DNA of 64,000 nt from Amoebophrya sp. A120 (lineage: Eukaryota; Sar; Dinophyceae; Syndiniales; Amoebophryaceae): contig CAJINV010000011.1 in NCBI GenBank assembly GCA_905178155.1, positions 3,499,077 to 3,563,076 on the forward strand. The letters run 5' to 3'. Below, piece after piece: positions 56,135-64,000 of this stretch. The notes under the pieces were generated by a model. The model was not told the DNA's origin and made no database searches. It was given only the letters and a program-made list of their open reading frames with translations. Numbering within the stretch: the first letter of the stretch is position 1; every line of letters begins with the position of its first letter. The translations under genes and the position numbers were made by a program.

Positions 56135-59100
56135 ATGGCTTCCGTTCCTCCACCAATAACTTCCACAGTCGTGGACTACCGTCTTTTCCTTGGCGGCCCG
56201 AAGAAGAATTGTGAGCAATTGGCCACGCACCCGGTGCTGGGGAAAGACGCGTTCACGTTTAGTCACATCAAAAAAGCCAGAAAAGAATCAAAGAAGGCTT
56301 GTGCCGCTAACGGTGAAGGAGCTGCTACTTCGTCCTCTTCCGCCACAAAAGGAGATGAGGACAAGCAGGGAGGAAAACTTGGAGCTTCATCTACGGTTGA
56401 AAGTCAAATGCACCGAAATAAGTCCAGCAAGCGTGTCTTGTCGAAAAGAAAAGATGGACAAGAAACGACACGTAATTTTTCAGGCGCGACGACGCGAGGA
56501 GCAGAGTCGTCAACGGATGATGATGAAGCCCAAATCTTCCCCATTGTTAACGCCCTAGATCCCGTCCGAGGTTTCGGCACGCGTAGTGGTCAGCACGCAA
56601 ACCCGAAAGAACAGGGGGGACGAAACACGACCCTTGCGGGAGTAAAAATTCGGTCCCGCTCAATTTCGGACTTTTTCCAGGTGAAAGATTTACATTGGGC
56701 GACGGAGATCCGGGGCGGCCACCGCGATCCGCTGTACTCGGTGAGCGAGGCGGTTTCCGCGAAGAAGCTGGAGATTTTGCAAACCACGTTGCAGCAATTC
56801 ATCGAGCGGAAAATCGACGCGCAGATTGTGGCTGCGAAGAACGCAAGGAGTGGTGGCGCTCCCGGTGATTTTGCCTCAAGTTGTTCCTCGCCGGCAGAGC
56901 AGGACAGTGAAGATGGTTATTTCGACTCGTTGCTCGGCCCCGCAAAGCAGGTGCACCACCAGCGCAACAAAACGCCAACTTCGAAGAAGATGAAAATAAA
57001 CACATCAAGCAATACGCGACAACGACCCTGGATTCCCGTTCCTGGACTGGAATTGGAAGACCTTCCCTTGCCGGAGAGAACGAAATCCGACCCGAAGCGC
57101 GACGCGGCAAAATTGGCGGACGAGGTGCAGCAGTGTGAGGCGGAACTGTACGACCTGGTTCACGCCCTGGACGAAGTGGAGCAGAGTCGGGAAACATCAA
57201 GAAACGACAAAGCGACCCGGCTAGTGTTGGCCGCACGATCAGAGGCTATGGATGTGGAAGGCACAGGCAGGAATGTTCTTGATCAAATAGAAGACGACGC
57301 CACGCTTTCCGCCAGCCCGCGTCTGGACGGGAAGTCCGAGGTGATTCATTTAGACGAGATGTGGAGCCCGGCGAAACGGCGGTTCAAGGAGATCGAGCAG
57401 CACCGCTTGGAAAATCCGTTCCACCAGGAGCGGCAGCAAATGGAACTGAACCGGTTGCTATGACAGTGCACAACTCCCCCTCCCCCTTATTTGTGTAGCA
57501 TGAACGGCAATACAAGCGCCAGCGACAATGCAGGTTTTGCATCACAAATTTGCACAGGATTGCAGTGCTATTTTTTGGACTGCCAGATCTTGTCATGCAG
57601 CAAACAGTGCTAAGAGGCACAGCCTGGATTGGGCATTTTGCATGACAAATGAGGGAGAGAATGACCTTCCACGCCACGAAACCCGCCTCACCAGCATACG
57701 ATTGGCATTCCGCAGAAGTATCTTACCTCCGCGGTTCTATGGTTATCCCATTAGCTCGAGCCTCCTTCACCCACCGGGATACACAAGTTGCTCCTGGAGG
57801 CCCATTCTTCTCTCCGACCGGGCCGCGCCATCACCTGCGCCTTGTGTGCAGCTGGACCATCACGACCGAAACTCTCTCGCTGACGTCCTGCTGAGTAGTA
57901 ATCCTTCAGATTTCCGCACTCCGGCATCCACCAACCAGCTCCAGTGTTGCAGTGGCGATTAACTTCAAGTTTCTACCTTCCGAGATCCAGGCGCTCCCAG
58001 CTCGTCGTGCCCTTAGCTCAGCAGCGGATCCTCTCGGGTTGTGGCCTTTCCTCAGAGGTGGGGTTGGGCTTGGGGCGCCAGGCGAATGGGCGGCTTCGCA
58101 GCTACGTTGTGATCGACAAACTGAGATCGACGGTAATAGTTGCGTTGCTGGTCCTGTGCCAGTCGCGGGGCATGTTCGGGTGTTCCGGGCTGTGCTTTGT
58201 GCACCCCTCGGACCCCGCACCCCCCCGGGCTCGGTAGCGCAGTCTGTTAAGCATGACAAATGAGGGGGAGGGGGAGTTGTGCACATTCATAGTTGCGGGA
58301 CAAGTATTACGGGCATTGGGAGAAGGAAATACGCAGGAAATCAGTCGACGGAAGTAGAATGGAAGAGCTCTTAATCCACCCGGAAACCGGGCAGCGCATG
58401 CTCCGGTCCAGCGGGATCTTCCAACCCCGGGAGCCGCTGCACAGCGGTAGTAGAAATAACGACAATTGTCCCACCTCCTCGCGATCTCCAAAAAGGATAA
58501 CAAAAGGTGGCACAACCGCGAACCAAAGGAGCAAGAAACCCGACCCGCGGACCGCCAGCGCGGAGGACCTGTTTTCCGCAACGCTGCGCGGCCTCGAGTT
58601 TTCCTCTGCGGGCTTGGAACTCAACAAGAACGACAAACGGCTGCTATCAAGTGCAAAAGTGTCTGGGTCTGGAAGAGTGAAACTTGTAATGCTGTCTACG
58701 GATTCTAAAAATATCTGTGTTGCATGAGCAGTAAGAGGAGTCAGTTCTTGGCACGCGGAGAGGGCATTTGTCATGCGTAATTAGCATCAAGAAGCTCTCA
58801 AAAAATCTGTGATGCTAGCACCAGCATAACAGACCGGATGTGTCATGCAAAATGTGCACGACAAGCCCCGACTCTTCCAGACCCAGACATTTTTACAGTT
58901 GATAGCTGCAGTCGATCAACCAGTCCCTGCAGAACCTCGCGAGCCCGTTGAAACGGGAGCTGCTGAACTCCCGGTCCCTGTCCCCGGAGAAAAAACGGGA
59001 AATCTTGCGGAAATCCCTGCGAAGCCACCTGTATGCATTGCAAAAGTAGCGTACTCGTAGTATTAATTGCAGGCATGCATGACCAATCTGGTTCTTTAGC

Positions 59101-60248
59101 TCATTCAGCATTATAAATTTCAATTTTCCATCTGGAAAAATTTGTAATGCTATTTCTACTAGTACGATACTTTTGCAATGCATAACCTGCAGGAAAACGA
59201 AACACAACTGCTGGACAGTCAGGACGTGCTGCGCATGCTCTACGGGGAGTCCATGGAGGCGGCGGATTTTCTGTATCAAATGTAAAAATGTCTGGGTCTG
59301 GGAGAATGCAACTTGTGATGCGCCTTTCGATGGCAAAAAAATCTGTAAGTATTGCATGAGCAGCAAAGGAAGTGCAATTTTTGCTACGTGGAGAGGGCAT
59401 TTGTCATGCGAAATAGGCATCAAGAAGCCCTCAAAAAATCTGTGATGCTAGGGCACGCATCACAGACATCATGGCTCATGCAAAACGCGCATGACAAGTC
59501 TCAGAATCTTCCAGACCCAGACATTTTTACATTTGATATTCTGAACACCATGCTGAAGGCGGACAAGGAACTAGAAATGGTCAGGAAGAAAGAGGAACAG
59601 AAGGTAGTCGTGCCACAGGGGGCACATCGCGGGCGGGGACTGCAACAAAATCATCTTCCACAAGAACTCGATGTACTAGGTGCTGAACAAGATCCACAAG
59701 ACGATGACGAGCCGCGACGTGGCAGACCGAAAGTGAAAGTTATCCGCACCAGGCAGGAGATCGAAGAAGAGGACCCTCTGAGCACAAGTGTCTTTGAACT
59801 CTTCCCAGTCGTGGACAACAGGGAAAAGACTAGAAATCTGAATCAACAAACTATCCGGTCTTCGACAACGAAAAAACAGTCCGCACGCGGGAGCAAGCCT
59901 TCGCGGCTGAAGCAGCGACAGTCCCGGAGCCGGTCAAAATCGAAATCACCGCGACAAGGTGGGACAGCTGCTGCTGCACACCAGCAGCGCCAAAGTTCAT
60001 CTCGTGGGCATCGGCATCAAACAACTTCGAAAGGAGCGCCACTGTCCGCGCGGATGGGTGGAGCAGGTGGTGGGGGTGGTGCAGCTGGCGCTCAAGTAGG
60101 GACCACAGGCTCAACTACGTTGATGGGTGGTCGCAGCAATACAAGCTCGAAGCGCAGTACGGGACCATCAAATCGCAAGCTCGAGAAACAAATGAACAAC
60201 GCATTGAAACTTCTCGAGGAAACGGCGGCATTGCTGCAAGAACACTAG
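56135..60248 (+). CDS. Coiled, basic low-complexity protein interrupted by four introners
   Basis: Exons are 56135-57458, 58297-58644, 58910-59031, 59190-59273 and 59544-60248 (860 residues). All four gaps are introners; no GT-AG intron is needed. Each junction restores the frame, and the full concatenation ends at a single stop. The N-terminus (MASVPPPITSTVVDYRLFLGG) is followed by a Lys/Ser-rich stretch, a conserved-looking block at about 56690-56830 (KDLHWATEIRGGHRDPLYS, then a helix LEILQTTLQQFIERK), an acidic/basic helical region (57100-57450), a block RDKYYGHWEKEIRRKS right after the first introner, and a Lys/Arg/Ser-rich tail (RQSRSRSKSKSPRQ near 59920-59960) ending in a helix NNALKLLEETAALLQE. 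The family is not recognised; composition suggests a nucleic-acid- or cytoskeleton-associated protein. Confidence 0.8.
57454..58296 (+). mobile_element. Introner, family 2, enlarged by a nested ~0.6-kb insertion
   Basis: The whole interval 57459-58291 (833 bp) has TSD GTTGC on both sides and family 2 ends (TATGACAGTGCACAACTCCC and GGGAGTTGTGCACATTCATA). The first ~195 bp follow the usual family 2 body. Then a 595-bp stretch (57656-58250) intervenes, bounded by a 16-bp direct repeat GCATGACAAATGAGGG (57640-57655 and 58251-58266). Removal of the whole unit plus one TSD reads TTG C|GG GAC AAG in frame, so it still fits as a single intron. Confidence 0.9.
57656..58250. mobile_element. Nested insertion of unknown type inside an introner
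   Basis: 595 bp, G+C-rich, flanked by a 16-bp duplication, a size typical of retroposition rather than of the 5-bp introner TSD. There is no poly(A) and no coding sequence that I recognise. Its last ~20 bases (CTCGGTAGCGCAGTCTGTTA) resemble the 5' part of a tRNA with an A-box, but no B-box follows. Confidence 0.65.
58640..58909. mobile_element. Introner, family 1, at 58.6 kb
   Basis: The element is 58645-58904 (260 bp) with TSD GCTGC on both sides. Ends are TATCAAGTGCAAAAGTGTCT and AGACATTTTTACAGTTGATA. Removal reads CTG C|AG TCG ATC in frame. Its body is unusually similar to the copy at 59274 in the same gene. Confidence 0.93.
59027..59189. mobile_element. Introner, family 3, at 59.0 kb
   Basis: The element is 59032-59184 (153 bp) with TSD ACCTG on both sides. 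The ends TATGCATTGCAAAAGTAGCG and CGATACTTTTGCAATGCATA are inverted. Removal reads CAC CTG|CAG GAA in frame. Confidence 0.93.
59269..59543. mobile_element. Introner, family 1, at 59.3 kb
   Basis: The element is 59274-59538 (265 bp) with TSD TTCTG on both sides. Ends are TATCAAATGTAAAAATGTCT and AGACATTTTTACATTTGATA. Removal reads TTT CTG|AAC ACC in frame. Only 84 bases of exon separate it from the preceding introner. Confidence 0.94.
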
Positions 60249-61050
60249 ATGAGAAACCTTAACCTGATTTTTCGCCTACATCATTATCACGATGACCATG
60301 AGAATTTGAAGCGACACGTGGTACATTACGATTACTCGATGGAATAACCAGTTTTGTGACACTTTCAAGGCTGTAAGCAATGAGGTGCAGTTTGATGCTT
60401 CAGCTGTTTTCATCGTAGCGTCCGGAACGCCGGGGACAGGTCCAAAAGATGCACCTCAGGGCAACGCTGTGATCTGATTGTCAAGTGCGATGGATATAAT
60501 TACGCCGTGAGGGGCTTCTATGAGCGCGCTGAGGGCGATGTCTGAGTTGGGTCCGGGATCGGGTCTGCAAGGAAGTAGTACTTAAGGAAAAAGAACGAAA
60601 GAGAGCGGGAACGCGCGAGAGTGTTGCTGGATCATGAACTCTAACCAACAAATGGCGGAAAACACGGCGCGCGCTGTGTTTTAGTTTTCACTTGATATGT
60701 AGATCGCAACCTGATTAGAGCGGAGAGAAGTGTTCTCTACAGTTCTTGAACAGCACTCGAAGCAAATGTCGTGTTCCTGTCCGTAAAGAACGTCAACCAC
60801 ATCATGCCGCGTTTCTTACCGGCTTTGCGTTGCGTAGGAGCCGCAGGCGCCGGTCCACCGCCTGACTGAATTCAACTTTCAGGAGGGCTGCACGGGATCA
60901 ACACGGACGCGAGAAGGAAACCGAAAGACCTATGCGTATGCCCGTGTGAAGATCGACGGCAGAGGGGCCGCCGTCACTTGACTCCGACGAGCAGCATTCG
61001 CCCTACAAAAAGAACTCCGCCACAACATTTGACCACGTGCAAAGATCAAG
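60249..61050. other. Intergenic region, no gene seen
   Basis: About 800 bp before the ferlin gene; nothing recognised. Confidence 0.5.
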
Positions 61051-63850
61051 ATGCAGACCTACGTGGTAGGCTTCAACATTTTCGACGCGCGGGCGTTGGT
61101 GACCCCGGACGGCCAGCCGTGCGACCCGTTTGTACTAGTCGAGTGCTGCGACAACGAGTACCAGACCGAGACGAAGCAGGGCAAGCAGTCCATCGTGACC
61201 TACAACGAGTCCTTCATCTGGTCGTCGATCCAGCTTTATCCCCAGCAGTTCAAGGCGGCGAGTATCACCTTCTCCGTCTACAGCCGCAACTTCTTCACCC
61301 GCAACGACCTGATCGGCCGGGCGACGCTGCAGTTGGACAACGTTAGAAATCGCAGAAACCACGTCTATGCGAAAAAATGGATGACGATCACCAAGGACAA
61401 CGAGCCCGCCGCCTCGGGCGCGCTCTGCGCGACGGTGTTCTGTCTGGCCCCCGGCGACGTCGCGCCCTCGGTCGACCAGCAGGAGGGCAACGATGACGCG
61501 GGCGAGGAGGGCGGCGGCGGCGAGCAGGACGACTACGAGGATCTGTCCAAAGCGGTGCTGGGGGGAAGCATTGACCAGTCCGGCGGGAAACCCCACCACG
61601 TGATGGTGACGATTCACCGGGTGGAAGATTTGGCGCCCGGGTCCAACCCGTTCGTGACCGCGGAATTCGCCGGGTCGCTAGTGACGACCTCTGTTGCGAA
61701 GGACGTGACCCAGCACACCTTCAACGAGTGTCTGACCATGCCCGCCATGACGCCGTTGTTTGAAGATATTTTGCTGATTAAGCTCTGGAACCACGTCTCC
61801 TTCGGCGCCGACGAGCTGTTCGCGCAGGGGATGCTTTCCTTCTCGGAATTACGAAACCGCTCCTTACTGCCCCGCTGGTTCAACTTCTACGGCTACAACC
61901 CGGACGAGATTCTCGATTCGGACGTGAAGGAGATCGCAGAGCAGGGCGAGGAAGTGGAGGCGAATTGGTACAAGGGGAAGCTGCTCGTGTCCGCCAGGGT
62001 CGAGAAACTTACGTCGCTGGAGGACTTGCAGTCCGCCGGGGTCTCGATGGCCAAGGGGTTCGAGGAGCCCGCGACAACCTCCATCTGCATCCTCGCAGAC
62101 ATCTACATGGTGGCGGGCGCGGTCGGCCGCGAGGTGCAGGTCGAGATCACGCTGGGCACGCAGAGCGCGGAGACCGGCTGGGTCTACCCCAGCTTCGGCG
62201 CCGGTAGCGACCCCGCCAGCTCGTCGAGCGCCTCGTCGGCGCAGCAGGTGGAGCAGGACTTCGAGCACCCAACGACCTTCCAGTACACCCAGTCCGAGGG
62301 GCGGCCGGCCGTCATCCTGGCTCTGATGCCGGAGGACCCGATTTCCCAACCGGATTGCCTCATCAACGTGTACAGCCGCGGGGTGATGAGCGGGCGGACG
62401 CGGTTGGGGTATTGCAAGGTGCCCCTGGCCAAACTGGAAAAGTACGATCCGGGGAACCCGCGCATACCGTTTTTCTTGCCACTGAAACCCATGCCCTGGA
62501 ACGGAATGCAGAAACTGCCCGTGTCGTTGCTCATGACTCTGGAGAAAACCTCGGACGAATCCAGCACCAACAACCGACACAATCGGAAGATTGTGAAGAA
62601 CATGGCCTACGTTTTGCGGGTCTACCTGTTCGGGGCGAGGCATATCGACTTCGGGGGAAATCAGGTGAAAGGACAATAAGAATATACTCGCTCGTTGTTG
62701 TGATTGTCTGGTGCTTCAAGCGAATTCGGATCTAAAATCGCTTGAAGAAATCTTCTTGTTTGTATTACCAGCGCTCTGCTCTTTGATCATCTTGATCTTC
62801 TCTTCAAAAACTGCTCCACAGACTAACCCCGCACTGTTCGTGCGCGCTACTTGCGCTGGTGCGAGCACGGAGACCGGTCAAATCGCCGGGGACCTGCGCC
62901 CACAATGGATGAGGTGCATGGAGCTGCACATCACTCTGATGACCGATCATCCGAAGAGGCCACCGACGATGGAGCCGATTACCGTGTCACTCTGCAATTA
63001 CGAGGGCATGTTTTCGCAGCCGGTCATTGGCAAGGCGATCTGCAAATACACCTACATGCGGCAGAAAGACGTACTTGGTTACTGACCTCTGTTTGATGTC
63101 ATTGTCAGCATCGTAATGACTATGACATGTCGAAGGTCGTCGTGAGGACTCACAATTTACGGTTCGCTCTTGTTACACACAATGCTGACTCTTGATCTAC
63201 TTCAGTAATGGCTAATAGTAATGGTTATGGTGCTCTGAAGAATAAGAATTCCAGAAGTAGCCGCCCTTATATACCTTTTCGCAAACCGCAGATTCTCGAC
63301 GAATGGGAACCGTACCGGCTGGCGCCGCAGTGGGTGAAACTCTACGGAGGCCAGTACAACACGAAGCCCACGGGAGAAATCTGCTGCGCGTTCGAGCTCT
63401 TGCGCAAGAAAGACGTTCCCGAGCTACCCCAGGCGCGCATGTGGCCCAGGGAGGATCTGTTGTTTCAGCGCAATCTGGATTTCTGCCGGTTGCGGAAGGC
63501 CACCCTCCACGTGAGCGTGCTGGGGCTCCGCGACATGAAGCCGCTCCCGGTCTTCGGGGGGCTCTCTTCCGCCCCGGTGTCGATGCCGACGGTGGAGTTC
63601 AAAGTACGAAAGTTGTTAGAGAACCCGAGAACCACGAAAACGGGGAAAACAATTCACGAGTTCTGGAGCTGCTTCTGCAAGTACATCGCCGACAAACCGA
63701 AGGGGGATCCGAACAACCCGGCGGACAGGAATAAGAAGTGGGAGACCAAAGTGGGCATGAACCATGAGTTCTTCCAGTACCGTCGCATGAACATCATGCT
63801 CCCCGAGGACCCGGTTTTTCAGCCCTGGGTCACGATCAAGGTCGGCGACG
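61051..63850 (+). CDS. Ferlin-family multi-C2 protein (3' partial)
   Basis: Exons in the window are 61051-62664, 62822-63077 and 63206-63850 (838 codons so far); two GT-AG introns (GTGAAA...CTCCACAG and GTTACT...CTTCAG) and then an introner at the right edge. Several C2 domains are seen: residues 1-130 (YVVGFNIFDARAL, CDPFVLVECC, TYNESFIW), about 185-305 (HHVMVTIHRVEDLAPGSNPF, HTFNECLTMP), about 345-480 (TTSICILADIYMVAG), about 520-620 (LRVYLFGARHIDF joined across intron 1 to TNPALFVRATCAGA), and about 735 onward (LHVSVLGLRDMKPL). This is the ferlin arrangement of large, tandem, mostly type-specific C2 domains, with a C-terminal anchor expected beyond the window. Ferlins mediate calcium-dependent membrane fusion; in apicomplexans they serve microneme and rhoptry secretion, so an exocytic role in this presumed parasite is a reasonable inference. 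Confidence 0.9.
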
Positions 63851-64000
63851 TATGGCGCTCTCAAACGTCACATTCTCAACTGTTACATGAATTTGGCATG
63901 CGAAATTGTCATCAGCATCTACGTGATCAAGCAGGTACTCCGCATGACAAACTCCCCAAGGCGGGCTAAGCAGAATTATAATCCGCTTCAAATTTCTTGT
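63846..64000. mobile_element. Probable introner, left part only, in ferlin
   Basis: After GGC GAC G at 63850 the sequence becomes TATGGCGCTCTCAAACGTCA and contains introner-like motifs (GCATGACAA near 63942; ATTGTCATC near 63904), with a stop in frame at 63968. The expected TSD is CGACG. The right end lies outside the window, so the TIR and TSD cannot be verified. The end sequence differs from the other families. Confidence 0.65.

Noticed and set aside
58228-58252. tRNA-like sequence (CTCGGTAGCGCAGTCTGTTA)
   Set aside because: It has a plausible A-box only; no anticodon arm, B-box or acceptor complement follows, so no tRNA gene is called.
1-64000. Search by eye for a transposase, reverse transcriptase, CRISPR array, rRNA, or dinoflagellate spliced-leader relics
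   Set aside because: None seen; the introners here are all non-autonomous and no gene in the window could mobilise them as far as I can recognise.

Overview
This window looks like nuclear DNA of an alveolate protist, most probably a dinoflagellate-lineage parasite of the Amoebophrya (Syndiniales) type. Four things point there. (1) Genes are densely packed and all 18 supported genes lie on the + strand. (2) Some introns are ordinary GT-AG introns, many with a GTA start. (3) At least 20 further introns are short terminal-inverted-repeat (TIR) elements flanked by 5-bp target-site duplications (TSDs), i.e. introners, which are established for Amoebophrya. (4) The gene content is that of a flagellated eukaryote: a dynein regulatory complex subunit, MORN repeats, VAP and ferlin. 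The species assignment is inference.

Layout. 1-10.8 kb: two tandem paralogous genes of unknown function, the first cut by the window edge. 12-21 kb: a MORN-repeat protein, a VAP-type ER membrane protein, homoserine dehydrogenase and a short-chain dehydrogenase. 21-31 kb: an acidic single-pass membrane protein, a small multi-pass membrane protein, and a DRC5/TCTE1-type leucine-rich-repeat protein. 31.7-45.7 kb: a prolyl-4-hydroxylase-like dioxygenase, then four intronless genes (a secreted FkbM-type methyltransferase, an unknown duplicated-domain protein, a rhomboid protease and a secreted von Willebrand A protein with SRSPPR repeats). 46.9-60.2 kb: a giant low-complexity protein with a C-terminal PH-like region, a membrane protein with a Lys/His-rich tail, and a coiled protein split by four introners. 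61 kb to the end: a ferlin truncated by the window.

The most interesting content is the introner system. All elements begin TATC or TATG, end GATA or CATA, and sit between 5-bp duplications. In 19 of 19 testable coding insertions, removing the element plus one TSD copy restores the reading frame and, where the family is recognisable, the conserved protein. At least seven TIR families coexist, with an eighth partial one at the right edge. They insert in both orientations, differ between the two tandem paralogs, and share a recurring internal 9-mer, GCATNACAA or its complement, despite unrelated ends. No transposase is encoded in the window. Genes were joined by reading frame and family resemblance; no transcript evidence was available.
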